In this document: positions 18,800 to 27,844 of the stretch, in pieces
How positions within the stretch are numbered: the first letter of the stretch is position 1
Layout: each line of letters opens with the position of its first letter
Origin: Bacteriovorax stolpii
Lineage (GTDB): Bacteria > Bdellovibrionota > Bacteriovoracia > Bacteriovoracales > Bacteriovoracaceae
DNA length: 64,000 bases
Reading direction: 5' to 3'
NCBI GenBank assembly: GCA_945883845.1
Contig: CAMCYI010000017.1
Coordinates: 1 to 64,000, forward strand
The notes under the pieces: model-generated
Databases searched by the model: none
What the model was told of the DNA's origin: nothing
The model's input: the letters and a program-made list of their open reading frames with translations, nothing else
Program-made: the position numbers and the translations under genes

Positions 18800-19650
18800 A
18801 TTTTTATCCAATCTTCCGTGTAACAAATGTCAGGCATCTTAGCGCATCCTCCGACAGGAAGAGGAACAGGGAGCTTAAGATTCTTGCGGCTGGTTTTCAG
18901 CGAGTTCTTGATACAGGCAAAATAGATTTCATTTTTTTCTTCGCAGTTAGGATAGATGATGGCGTTCACGTGAGCTGAGAAGATCTGAATGTTGTTTGAC
19001 ATCATCGATTTTGGGTTCGTCTTTGCCCGGCAATCATAGATCGGTCTCTCTACTCCGTCAGCGTTCGGAACATATTTCTGTCCGAACATTCTCTGAAAGA
19101 GATTCGAATTGATTTCTTTCCACTCTTCTTTGTACTCATCGACGAGCCCGAGGATGTGATAAGCCTCGTGGACAGCAACATCACATCTCATGGTGCTGTA
19201 ATAAAGTGAGGAATTGGCACGCTGGAAAGCAGTGCTATACCAGACCTTATGAACGGCAGGCACAGGAATATCGAGATCTTTCTCGGCATCAAAGAGCTTG
19301 ATTTTTACTAATCGACCATGCTCATCTTTCATCGCAGAAGACATCTGCTCGTAACATCGTTTCAGATTTTTTCTGATCGTGTGCTCCTGGTCCTGAGGAA
19401 GAGGAATTTTTCCGTATTTTTCTTTTTCTTCTTCGTAATCGTAGAATTCGAGATTGATGTAAGCTTCATAGGTCACATCATCAACGCGCTTAAGCGCATA
19501 GGTCTGGCCTATTTTCGAACGGCTCCTCCCATCTTTATTATGGACAGCCATGCTCTCACCAACATCGAGTTCGTCACAGGAGACGAAGGCACTGGCCGCA
19601 TGAGCGAGGCCTGAAAGCAGGATGAATGAGGCGAAGAGAGTCGATTTCAT
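18787..19650 (-). CDS. Secreted HEXXHxxGxxD metalloprotease (M64/M7-like)
   Basis: 287 residues. Signal peptide of about 18-20 residues (MKSTLFASFILLSGLAHA). The motif H161-E-A-Y-H165-I-L-G-L-V-D171-E-Y matches the HExxHxxGxxD(E/D)Y pattern of M64 IgA peptidases and snapalysin-like M7 enzymes, where Asp replaces the third His ligand. Several Cys pairs in the C-terminal part (CRAKTN, NCEEKN, FACIKN, GGCAKMPDIC) suggest disulfides and a periplasmic or extracellular location. The stop lies 13 bp inside the convergent merC-like gene. Substrate unknown. Confidence 0.8.
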   Translation of the reverse strand: MKSTLFASFILLSGLAHAASAFVSCDELDVGESMAVHNKDGRSRSKIGQTYALKRVDDVTYEAYINLEFYDYEEEKEKYGKIPLPQDQEHTIRKNLKRCYEQMSSAMKDEHGRLVKIKLFDAEKDLDIPVPAVHKVWYSTAFQRANSSLYYSTMRCDVAVHEAYHILGLVDEYKEEWKEINSNLFQRMFGQKYVPNADGVERPIYDCRAKTNPKSMMSNNIQIFSAHVNAIIYPNCEEKNEIYFACIKNSLKTSRKNLKLPVPLPVGGCAKMPDICYTEDWIKIQQH

Positions 19651-19737
19651 AGGGATCTAAGAAGCAAAGCTCAAGCCAAGGCGGCTACGACATTCAGAGG
19701 ACTTACAGGATAAAAAACGTCTATATTCTGGGTATTG

Positions 19738-19823
19738 TCAGGTTTTTTACTTCCGCTGGAGGAAGTAGGCGCCGACTCCTCGGCATACCGGTCTCGCTCA
19801 AGCTGCGCCTTCGCTTCCTGACC
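19738..19823. other. Structured intergenic element with nested inverted repeats
   Basis: GTCAGG at 19738-19743 pairs with CCTGAC at 19818-19823. Inside, AGGCGC pairs with GCGCCT, ACTTCC with GGAAGT, and CCGACTCCTCGG is itself near-palindromic. The element is richer in G and C than the flanks and has no reading frame I believe. It lies between the metalloprotease promoter region and the bL31B terminator. It could be a REP-like repeat unit or a small structured RNA. Confidence 0.45.
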
Positions 19824-19830
19824 ATAAAAA

Positions 19831-19856
19831 AAAAGCCACCCGAAGGTGGCTTTTTG
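19831..19856. terminator. Rho-independent terminator of the bL31B gene
   Basis: A perfect stem AAGCCACC/GGTGGCTT with a CGAA (minus strand TTCG) tetraloop, flanked by A and T runs, sits 5 bp after the minus-strand bL31B stop at 19861. It can act in both directions. Confidence 0.88.
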
Positions 19857-19860
19857 AAAT

Positions 19861-20103
19861 TCATTTTTTTCCGTATTTTTTGTTGAAGCGATCTACGCGA
19901 CCCTCTGTATCCATAATCTTCTGTGTACCAGTGTAGAATGGGTGAGAGCCTGAAGAAATATCAACTTTGAAGAGAGGATACTCTTTACCTTCAAGCGTGA
20001 TTTTATCCGTAGTTTTGATAGTTGATTTTGTAATGATCTGAAAGTCACAAGATACATCTTTGAAAACGATGTCTCTGTATTCTGGGTGGATACCTTTTTT
20101 CAT
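19861..20103 (-). CDS. rpmE2: 50S ribosomal protein bL31, type B
   Basis: 80 residues. The start [16 protein letters not shown], the middle [15 protein letters not shown] and the end [11 protein letters not shown] match bL31. It lacks the CxxC zinc motif and is longer than zinc-type L31, so it is the zinc-free type B form, which in other bacteria replaces the zinc form when zinc is scarce. No Zur-like site was recognised upstream. Confidence 0.95.
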   Translation of the reverse strand: MKKGIHPEYRDIVFKDVSCDFQIITKSTIKTTDKITLEGKEYPLFKVDISSGSHPFYTGTQKIMDTEGRVDRFNKKYGKK

Positions 20104-20222
20104 ACGATTAGTCCTTATTAGTCATCGATTGGAAAATTTAAGTTCTGGAAAAGTACCGGCAAGGCCGCTCGATGTCAACGAGATCTTTGATTTGACTCAT
20201 CTTTTTCGCTGCGTCAAACCCC

Positions 20223-22796
20223 TCATTTTTTTCCGGCGGCCAGAACGATACTTGCGAGTTCCGCATCAGTCATTTTCTCAATGATTTTAGGGTCACGTTT
20301 ATCTTCCGGAAGCGTGATGTTCTTCGTTCCGACTTTGATATAGGGACCATATTTTCCATCGAGAATCTGAACTTTTTTCTTCAACTTCGCGACCATGCCA
20401 AAATCTTTAAGCACTTTACCACCGCGACGGTTAGCACCTTTCTCTTCAGCAAGAATTTCGAGAGCTCGTTTCAGTTCAACCGTATAAAGATCATCGTCTT
20501 TTTTGAGTGAGCGGAAGTTCCCGTCGTGCATGATGTACGGCCCAAAGCGGCCCGCATTTGCGAGGACTGGTTTTTTCGTTTCAGGGTGAAGACCAAGCTC
20601 TCTAGGAAGTGAAAGGGCCTGAAGGGCATCGTCCATCGTAATGGTCTTAGGATCTTTTCCTTTCGGAAGAGAAGACCGTCTTGGTTTCGGATTTTCTTCG
20701 GTCACTTCACCCAGCTGAAAGTAAGCTCCGTAGCGGCCAACGAGACAGTAGATGTTTTGTTTTGTTTTTGGATCTTTTCCGATCGGAGTCGGACCGTTGG
20801 CGTGATTCTCCAGGAGCTCTTTGATCTGCTCTGGTTCGAGATCCGCAGGTGCGATATCTTCCGGAATCGAAGCGTGGACTTCATCCTTGCCGGATTTGCC
20901 CGCATTCATGTCGACAACGTACGGGCCGAAGCGACCGACTTTGATATTCATATCAACGCCGTTTTTCACAATGTGAATCGTGCGCGATTCTTCAGGCTTG
21001 ATTTTTTTATCCTGCTCTTCGACTCGCTTCGCGAGACCGTTTTTCCCTTTGTAGAACTTCGTCAGGTACTTCAGCCAGTCTTCTTCTCCGTAAGCGATCT
21101 TATCGAGAGACTCTTCCATCTCGGAGGTGAAAGAGTACTCAACAAGATATTGGAAATGAGTTTCAAGAAGCTGAATGACGGCCATTCCGGTAAATGTCGG
21201 AATGAGTGCTGAGGCATCCTTACGGACGTAACCGCGATCAAGAATCGTTCCGATAATCGAAGCATATGTCGATGGACGACCCACGCCTTCTTTTTCGAGA
21301 GATTGAATGATCGAAGCTTCAGTGAAGCGTGCAGGTGGTTTTGTTTCGTGAGTTTCCGGAGAAATACTCGCAGCTTTGAGACTGTCGCCTTTCTTCAGTA
21401 CCGGAAGGATAAGTTCTTTATCTTCTAGTGCTGCTTCAGGATCATCTGATCCCTCTACGTAAACACGAAGGAATCCAGGGAAAATAATCCGTGTTCCTGA
21501 GGCAGAAAACTCGGCGTCCCCCGCTTCGATTTTTATCACCATCGACGCTTTCTCAGCTTCTTTCATCTGAGTCGCCATCGTACGTTTCCAGATCAATTCA
21601 TAAAGAGCGAGTTCACGTCCGCTCATTCCTGTTTTATCAGGATGAGTGAACTCAGCACCGGCAGGACGAATCGCTTCGTGGGCCTCTTGTGCGCCTTTTT
21701 GTTTGGCCGCGAACTGACGTACTTCCGGATTGAGGTAAGTCTTCCCGTAAAGTTCAACCACCATGTTCCTGGCAGCGTTGATCGCTTCCTGGGAAAGGTT
21801 CGGTGAATCCGTTCTCATGTAAGTAATGAGACCTTCTTCATACAGACGCTGTGCCGTTCTCATAGTGTCTTTTGAAGACATACCGAGCTTACGGGCAGAT
21901 TCCATCTGAAGAGTAGATGTGATGAAAGGAATAGCAGGCTTTGAGTGGAAAGTTTTTTCTTCCACACTCGTCACTTTCCATTCAGCTTTCTCAATGTTCT
22001 TCGCGAGTTCTTTTGATTTTTTCTCATCGAGAAGAACAACTTTCTTATCTTCCATGAGCTTACCGGTGAGAGAGTCGAAATCCTTACCGCCAGCAACTCT
22101 CCCGCCTTTCACATGTGTGAGTTTGGCATCGAAGATTGCTTTTTTGTCAGCAGTCGGATGAACCTGAGCTTTGATGTCCCAGTAAGTTGATCGCATGAAA
22201 CGCATGCGCTCACGCTCACGTTCGCAGATCATTTTAAGGCCGGTTGATTGCACGCGCCCTGCGGAAAGTCCGTAAGCGATTTTCTTCCATATTAAAGGAG
22301 AGAGCGTATAGCCATAAAGTCTGTCAAGGATACGGCGGGTTTCCTGAGCGCGGACGAGTTTTTCATCCACTTCTCTGGTTTCTTTGAGTGCCTTCAGGAT
22401 CGCAGTCTTGGTGATCTCGTGAAACACCATGCGTTTTACCGGCATTTTTGGTTTCAATAATTCAATCAAATGCCACGAAATCGACTCACCTTCTCTATCT
22501 TCATCGGTAGCGAGATAGATGGTGGCACAGTCTTTCATCTTGGCCTTCAGATCTGTGATGATTTTCTTTTTGTCTTTCGGAACTATATAGAGAGGCTCGA
22601 AATTTTCATCGACGTTCACGCCGAGCTTGGCCCAATCTTCTTTCTTGAGTGCTGCCGGAATATCGGAAGCACTTTGAGGAAGATCACGGATGTGTCCCAT
22701 GCTTGCTTCAACAATATAATTGCTGGGCAGGAATTTGCGGATAGTCTTGGCCTTTGTGGGAGACTCCACAATCACCAGATACTTTTTGTCAGCCAT
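20223..22796 (-). CDS. topA: DNA topoisomerase I
   Basis: 857 residues from the ATG at 22796. The frame extends to 22856, but MADKKYLVIVESPTKAKTI is the conserved N-terminus and TAGGAAC lies just upstream. It relaxes negative supercoils by a type IA mechanism. The Toprim domain has TDEDREGE (98-104 region). Catalytic Tyr326 lies in LITYMRTDSPN, with GRVQSTGL upstream. The C-terminus has at least four topoisomerase repeats of the GRFGPYI type (VGRFGPYVV, VGRYGAYFQL, AGRFGPYIMH, DGKYGPYIKV) and no zinc fingers. Confidence 0.97.
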   Translation of the reverse strand: MADKKYLVIVESPTKAKTIRKFLPSNYIVEASMGHIRDLPQSASDIPAALKKEDWAKLGVNVDENFEPLYIVPKDKKKIITDLKAKMKDCATIYLATDEDREGESISWHLIELLKPKMPVKRMVFHEITKTAILKALKETREVDEKLVRAQETRRILDRLYGYTLSPLIWKKIAYGLSAGRVQSTGLKMICERERERMRFMRSTYWDIKAQVHPTADKKAIFDAKLTHVKGGRVAGGKDFDSLTGKLMEDKKVVLLDEKKSKELAKNIEKAEWKVTSVEEKTFHSKPAIPFITSTLQMESARKLGMSSKDTMRTAQRLYEEGLITYMRTDSPNLSQEAINAARNMVVELYGKTYLNPEVRQFAAKQKGAQEAHEAIRPAGAEFTHPDKTGMSGRELALYELIWKRTMATQMKEAEKASMVIKIEAGDAEFSASGTRIIFPGFLRVYVEGSDDPEAALEDKELILPVLKKGDSLKAASISPETHETKPPARFTEASIIQSLEKEGVGRPSTYASIIGTILDRGYVRKDASALIPTFTGMAVIQLLETHFQYLVEYSFTSEMEESLDKIAYGEEDWLKYLTKFYKGKNGLAKRVEEQDKKIKPEESRTIHIVKNGVDMNIKVGRFGPYVVDMNAGKSGKDEVHASIPEDIAPADLEPEQIKELLENHANGPTPIGKDPKTKQNIYCLVGRYGAYFQLGEVTEENPKPRRSSLPKGKDPKTITMDDALQALSLPRELGLHPETKKPVLANAGRFGPYIMHDGNFRSLKKDDDLYTVELKRALEILAEEKGANRRGGKVLKDFGMVAKLKKKVQILDGKYGPYIKVGTKNITLPEDKRDPKIIEKMTDAELASIVLAAGKK

Positions 22797-22970
22797 TATG
22801 TTCCTAAATGTCGAGGGTCCATTAATAGAGATAAGGGCCATCCGGAAAAACGTCAAGGCATAAAAATTAGGCAGGGCCCAACTTCGTCACAGTAGAACAG
22901 AGATTTGTGAGTTCGTTTTGAGAGGGAAAAAGCACCGGATTAATGGAGAGCGTAATGATTCAGAAAAAAA

Positions 22971-23253
22971 TTATTTCCCTAGGCGCTCGGCGATCGCTTC
23001 CTGGAATATTTTTGTCGTGCTGATCATAGTTCCGCAGTTTCCGCTATCCTCCGTGCAGTATCCACCGTTGGTATGAACGCCAATAATTTCCTGAGTTCTC
23101 TCGCGGATAATCGAAGTTCTGGTTTTTTGAAGATCCTTCCAATTCTCAATAGGGTTTACGGTCACCGGCCCCGCACAATTTTTCGTTGATAGCGAAAAGC
23201 TGGAAAGAGTAAGCACCGAGCGACAGGAGGAGAAAAAATCTGGTTATTTTCAT
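22971..23253 (-). pseudogene. Small exported Cys protein gene with an apparent frameshift
   Basis: From an ATG at 23253 one frame reads a good signal peptide (MKITRFFLLLSLGAYSFQ...) but stops after 35 codons. The neighbouring frame, open as an 81-codon ORF from 23216 to 22971, carries the rest of a protein with three further cysteines (GGYCTEDSGNCGTM). The two join sensibly if one base is lost from the run of five A (minus strand; 23179-23183), giving about 92 residues beginning AINENCAGPVTVNP after the signal peptide. Either a real disruption, a sequencing error in the homopolymer, or slippage. Function unknown. Confidence 0.55.
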
Positions 23254-23383
23254 GGAAACTGGTTACCACCAAACGAATTTGCATCACGTCTTATAGATAA
23301 TAATTACACCCCGTGTTCCATCCCATTCATCCTGTGCTAACAACCGCTCATATCAAAATTTTAACTCCTCAAAAGGATCCCAC

Positions 23384-23773
23384 ATGAAATCTCTACTTCT
23401 TGGACTCGCACTTCTAACTTCGGCTTCGGCCTTTGCCACTGGTTCACTTTCATGTGAACTTTCAGTCGGCACTCTCAGCACTTTGAGCCTTTCTGTAGGA
23501 ACGTCTCACATGTACGGCAACCCAATGATCTCGGATATCTCATTAAACGGCTCAGGTGCCAGCTACCGCCACATCAATACAGAAATTCCAAAAGACCAGG
23601 TTGTAAACTACATGAGCACAGGATCTCAGTTGTACATTCTTGCTCTTGATAACGAGTTTAATAACAAAGTTCTCGAGATGAGCTACGATTTCAATAAAAA
23701 CAAAGGTTCAGCTGTTCTCACTGTGGATGGCAAGACGATGAAGCTCACGAAGATTAAATGCGAACTTGAGTAA
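23384..23773 (+). CDS. Small exported protein, unknown
   Basis: 129 residues with a textbook signal peptide (MKSLLLGLALLTSASAFA, cleaved near 18). AAAGGA lies about 8 bases before the ATG. The mature part is Ser- and Gly-rich, probably beta-structured, with one Cys near each end (SLSCELS and IKCELE) that could form a disulfide. No family recognised. Confidence 0.82.
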   Translation: MKSLLLGLALLTSASAFATGSLSCELSVGTLSTLSLSVGTSHMYGNPMISDISLNGSGASYRHINTEIPKDQVVNYMSTGSQLYILALDNEFNNKVLEMSYDFNKNKGSAVLTVDGKTMKLTKIKCELE

Positions 23774-23785
23774 TCACTGACTAAA

Positions 23786-23838
23786 GGCCCGAAAGGGCCT
23801 GCATAAAAAAAAAGGGTCAGGTTTCCCCGGCCCTTTCA
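23786..23838. terminator. Convergent terminator region
   Basis: Two inverted repeats lie between convergent genes. AGGCCC-GAAA-GGGCCT follows the plus-strand exported-protein gene. AAAGGG...CCCTTT with nine T on the minus strand follows the PLD lipoprotein gene. The second has the better U-tract. Confidence 0.6.
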
Positions 23839-23857
23839 TAAAACAAAATTTCTACGT

Positions 23858-25345
23858 TTATTCTGTACAACCAACCAGAGCTTTCTTCGCTACGTTGTAG
23901 CCCATGCAAGAACCTGCGCGACGGTTGATCTGTCTCAGGAACTCAGGAGCAACGGCTTTTACGCTATCCCGAAGAGCAAAGATCTCTTCCCAGCTCAGGG
24001 ACACAGCACGGTTGTGGTGAATGGGAAGGTTTCCGTTAACGACAGTTGAGTAGTACTTCACGATTTCAGCGTTTGGCTTGTCACCAGAGCGCTCGAGGTT
24101 CCAGAGCTTGTTGAACTCATCGAGGAATGATTTCTGAAGAGCAGCGTACTTCGTTCCACGGAAAGTGACCTGGTTATCGAACTGGTTATGTTCCGCGGTC
24201 TCAGACATGTTGTACGATCCAGTCACGAGCACAGACTTATCGCTTCCACCTTGAGCATTGTAATCCACGAGAAGAAACTTGTGGTGATTGAGGAGCCATC
24301 TTGTAGGATTCGGTGCGTGGCTGTACCACTTCACGCGTACAGGAGCTGTTTTGTTCGCGTTGCCTGGAATCTTTTTCCAATTCTCATAGAAGTGTGGAGT
24401 CATCTCAATCGCTTCAGGATTCCAGCTTTGACGGAATTCCTGGTTATCAACTTCGACTTTCACATCGACGCCGCGTTTGACTGCATCGAGGAGAGCATCA
24501 GAGATTTCCTTGATGTTGAAGTGGTTAAAGCTGCAGTAGACATTTGTCTTAGCGTTTCTGATAGCAGAGATAATCGCATCACGGACCGTGTACGGACCAA
24601 CGCCCCCGCCTTTTGCCTGAAGCTTGATGTACTTCCCTTCGTTGTACGCAGCAGAAGAAGTCGCGTTTTCCGGGTAGTCGTAGTTCATAGAACTTGAGTA
24701 AAGAGTGACCTCTTTGCCCGTCGTCTGGTGTTTAGCCGCTACGTATGGAAGGCGATCTTCAATCCCGTCAGTCGGGCCATGCTTCACGTCTTTGCCTGAG
24801 TTCCAGATGACCGCGAACTCGTTTTCAAAGTTTTCGATGATGTAAGCTGGACCGTTCAAGAAAACGAAGTTTTCAGAATATGAATTCTTCGCGCCATTCG
24901 ACATGTTTGCCGATGAGTTGACAAGATACTCACCATCGATGATCGCAAATTTCTCATGCATATTTCGTGGGGCCACTTTGAAAGCAACTTTCCCTTTCGC
25001 TTTCATCGTTTCCATCTTCGTCATCTTCTCCGCGAGACCTGCTTTTTTAGCTAGGCTGGGATGGAGGACGATGCGAACGTTCACACCGTTATTCACAGCT
25101 GCTTCAATAGCTTTATCAAATTCAGAATCACTCCAGCTATAAACAGATACTTTCACATCGTGTTTAGCATTAATGATCGCCTGGTACATTTTCGCAAAAG
25201 CTTCCTTCCCTTGCCATGGTGAGAACATCGCAGTCGTCACTTCAGCAGAAGGAACACGGCTCTGGTCATGGAGGTCATGTTTGTTGTGGACTGCACATGA
25301 CGTGGTCACGGCGAGTGCGAGGAGAAGAGCGTAGTTCATTTTCAT
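23858..25345 (-). CDS. Exported phospholipase D-superfamily protein (two HKD motifs)
   Basis: 495 residues from the ATG at 25345. The open frame continues to 25645, but that extension overlaps the glutamine synthetase end and its terminator, and the N-terminus MKMNYALLLALAVTTSC is a signal sequence, possibly a weak lipobox at Cys17. Two PLD catalytic motifs are present: HEKFAIID followed by NSSANMS, and HHKFLLVD followed by GSYNMS. Enzymes of this fold cleave phosphodiesters in phospholipids, cardiolipin or nucleic acids. An exported two-motif form could be a nuclease or phospholipase acting in the periplasm or on prey; that target is inferred. Confidence 0.88.
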   Translation of the reverse strand: MKMNYALLLALAVTTSCAVHNKHDLHDQSRVPSAEVTTAMFSPWQGKEAFAKMYQAIINAKHDVKVSVYSWSDSEFDKAIEAAVNNGVNVRIVLHPSLAKKAGLAEKMTKMETMKAKGKVAFKVAPRNMHEKFAIIDGEYLVNSSANMSNGAKNSYSENFVFLNGPAYIIENFENEFAVIWNSGKDVKHGPTDGIEDRLPYVAAKHQTTGKEVTLYSSSMNYDYPENATSSAAYNEGKYIKLQAKGGGVGPYTVRDAIISAIRNAKTNVYCSFNHFNIKEISDALLDAVKRGVDVKVEVDNQEFRQSWNPEAIEMTPHFYENWKKIPGNANKTAPVRVKWYSHAPNPTRWLLNHHKFLLVDYNAQGGSDKSVLVTGSYNMSETAEHNQFDNQVTFRGTKYAALQKSFLDEFNKLWNLERSGDKPNAEIVKYYSTVVNGNLPIHHNRAVSLSWEEIFALRDSVKAVAPEFLRQINRRAGSCMGYNVAKKALVGCTE

Positions 25346-25436
25346 GATCATTCCCGGTTGGAGGTTTTGCTCTCTTTTCGACAGGATAATGTCTGGAGGT
25401 AACTTAATAACCGTGGCGGCAAATCCTACCCTTTTA

Positions 25437-25467
25437 AACAAAAAAAAGGGCCCCGAAGGGCCCTTAA
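25437..25467 (-). terminator. Rho-independent terminator of glnN
   Basis: The stem AAGGGCCC/GGGCCCTT (25446-25453 with 25458-25465) has a TTCG tetraloop on the minus strand and a run of seven or more T. It begins about 10 bases after the glutamine synthetase stop. Confidence 0.9.
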
Positions 25468-25475
25468 ATTGCTTC

Positions 25476-27668
25476 TTAGCGAATGAACAACATGTCGTAA
25501 AACTTAGGTAACGGCCAGAGTTCGTCAGGTACGATCTCTTCGATCTGGTTACAGATGTCAGCAATCTTGAACGACTGAGGCATGATTTCCTGGGCGATCT
25601 TCTTGGCGATCTTCTCTTCATCTTTTGAGTGATGGAGATCTTCAAGAACAGTGTTCATGTTCTGGGTCTGATCGTAGAGCATGCGCGTGAGGTTCGAGAG
25701 GTCTTTTAAGAGCTCGAGCTCGAGACTTGCGTCTGCGCCGGCATCTTTCTGCTTCTTGTGAGTATCAGAGAGGATTCCCTTGTACTCAACAGCTGCCGGA
25801 AGAACCTGCTTCAGCACCATACCACGAAGAGTACGCAGTTCGATCTCGCGGCTCTTGATGTAACGCTCGAGCATAACGTTGTGACGTGTGGCGATTTCTG
25901 AATCCGTGAAGACACCAGTTCTTTTCAGAACAGCGTTTTTCTTTTCATCTTTGAGGACTGAGATGGCCTCAGGAGTTGTTCTCATGTTGCCGAGGCCGCG
26001 TTTTTCAGCTTCTTTTACCCATTCTTGCGAGTAACCGTCGCCATTGAAGACAACTTTTTGAGCGTTGCCGTACCACTTCATCACAACAGCGATGAGAGCT
26101 TCATCTATTGTCTTCCCTGCTTTGATCGCGTCTTCGATGATCACGTTGGTTTCAGTGAAGACGTCGATGATACAGGCGTTCAGAACTGACAGCGGGTAAC
26201 CGATTGAAGCTGAAGATCCGCAAGCACGGAACTCAAACTTGTTCCCTGTGAATGCGAACGGCGATGTACGGTTACGATCTGTATTGTCCTTGAAAATATC
26301 TGCGAGCTGGCGGGCACCGAGATCAAGAGTCTTGCGTGCTTCGTGCTCATACTTGCCGGCAGTCACCATTGATTCGAAAATTTTCGTGAGTGTTGTTCCA
26401 AGGAACACAGACATGATCGATGGAGGTGCTTCGTTCGCACCGAGACGGTGATCGTTACCATGAGAGGCAATTCCCATGCGGATGATGTCAGCGTGACGGT
26501 AAACAGCTTCAGTTACTGTCGCAACGACAGCAAGGAAGCGGTAGTTTTCATGAGGGTTGTGTCCCGGCTCAAGGTAATTCACACCTGTGTCCGATGACAT
26601 TGACCAGTTCAAGTGTTTCCCTGAACCGTTCACACCAGCGAACGGTTTTTCGTGAAGGAGACAGACGAAATCGTGTTTGAGAGCAACGTTACGAAGAACA
26701 GTCATCACGATCTGGTTGTTATCAGCTGCAACGTTTGCGTCTTTGAAGATCGGCGCCATCTCGAACTGCCCTGGAGCAACTTCGTTGTGGCGGGTTTTCG
26801 CTGGAATTCCCATTTTGTAGAGTTCAATTTCAACTTCCTGCATGTAAGCAAGAACGCGGTCTTCGATCATTCCGAAGTAGTGATCTTCGAGCTGCTGGTT
26901 ACGGGACGTGAGTGAGCCCATGAGCGCACGTCCAGTCATCACGAGATCCTGGCGGCCGAAGTAGAAAGCTTTATCGATGAGGAAGTACTCTTGTTCAGCA
27001 CCACAAGTCGTCCACACTTTCTTCACATCTTTCATGCCGATCAAGTGAGAGAACTTTGTCATCACTTCGTTGATTTTAAGATCTGAACGAAGAAGCGGAG
27101 TTTTCGTATCGAGAGCGTCACCGTGGTAAGACACGAACGCTGTCGGGATAACGAGAGTTTTTCCGTTTTGTGATTCCTGGATGAAAAGTGGAGAAGTTAA
27201 ATCCCAAGTTGTGTAACCGCGTGCTTCGAAAGTCGCGCGTGATCCACCGTTCGGGAATGAAGAAGCGTCTGGCTCCCCTTGCATGAGCTGAGTCGCCGTG
27301 ATTTCTTCAATGGCACGGTCGCCATCAAAACTCAAAAAGGCGTCATGCTTTTCAGCAGTCGAACCTGTGAGCGGCTGGAACCAGTGACAGAAATGAGTCG
27401 CACCTTTTGAGATCGCCCATTCAAGAACTGAGTTCGCAACTTTTGCAGCAAGTGGTTTATCAATTGTTCTTTTACCATCAATGATTTGTTTCAAAGCATC
27501 TTTGTCTTCAAGAGAAAGAGATTTTGAAAGATGATAGTTATAAACGTTTTCACCGTAGTACTGACTGATCTTGAGATATTTTCCCTGATCATTTACAGGA
27601 ACAGAACATTTTCTGGTCTTGCGTCCATAAACGGTAAGCTTCGCCTGTTGTCTTAACTGATTCGCCAT
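25476..27668 (-). CDS. glnN: Glutamine synthetase type III
   Basis: 730 residues, the length of GSIII (types I and II are 350-470). It makes glutamine from glutamate, ammonia and ATP. Seen: WFQPLTGSTAEKHDAF, AGVNGSGKHLNWSMSSDTG for ATP/substrate binding, NEVAPGQFEMAPIF, and ASHGNDHRLGANEAPPSI. No adenylylation site of the GSI kind is expected. It is a single-gene transcript by context: its own terminator follows and 176 bp separate it from the upstream M61 gene. An AGGAGAA Shine-Dalgarno lies 9-10 bases before the ATG. Confidence 0.96.
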   Translation of the reverse strand: MANQLRQQAKLTVYGRKTRKCSVPVNDQGKYLKISQYYGENVYNYHLSKSLSLEDKDALKQIIDGKRTIDKPLAAKVANSVLEWAISKGATHFCHWFQPLTGSTAEKHDAFLSFDGDRAIEEITATQLMQGEPDASSFPNGGSRATFEARGYTTWDLTSPLFIQESQNGKTLVIPTAFVSYHGDALDTKTPLLRSDLKINEVMTKFSHLIGMKDVKKVWTTCGAEQEYFLIDKAFYFGRQDLVMTGRALMGSLTSRNQQLEDHYFGMIEDRVLAYMQEVEIELYKMGIPAKTRHNEVAPGQFEMAPIFKDANVAADNNQIVMTVLRNVALKHDFVCLLHEKPFAGVNGSGKHLNWSMSSDTGVNYLEPGHNPHENYRFLAVVATVTEAVYRHADIIRMGIASHGNDHRLGANEAPPSIMSVFLGTTLTKIFESMVTAGKYEHEARKTLDLGARQLADIFKDNTDRNRTSPFAFTGNKFEFRACGSSASIGYPLSVLNACIIDVFTETNVIIEDAIKAGKTIDEALIAVVMKWYGNAQKVVFNGDGYSQEWVKEAEKRGLGNMRTTPEAISVLKDEKKNAVLKRTGVFTDSEIATRHNVMLERYIKSREIELRTLRGMVLKQVLPAAVEYKGILSDTHKKQKDAGADASLELELLKDLSNLTRMLYDQTQNMNTVLEDLHHSKDEEKIAKKIAQEIMPQSFKIADICNQIEEIVPDELWPLPKFYDMLFIR

Positions 27669-27844
27669 ATGCGGGGTTCTCCTGAAGTGTAATTGGGTAT
27701 GGAGTCTGAGTACTTTTACGGAATAAGGTTAACGTAAAGGTGCGAGTGTTTCAATAGGAAGTGAGTCGGGAAATTAGTGCTTTCTCATTCGAAGATCGAC
27801 ACTGCGTATCCCGACTGTTTTTATCGTTTGTACTTAGGCCAGAC

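Noticed and set aside
25346..25645. N-terminal extension of the PLD-family ORF
   Set aside because: It runs through the glnN terminator and the glnN 3' end, and a signal sequence begins at 25345.
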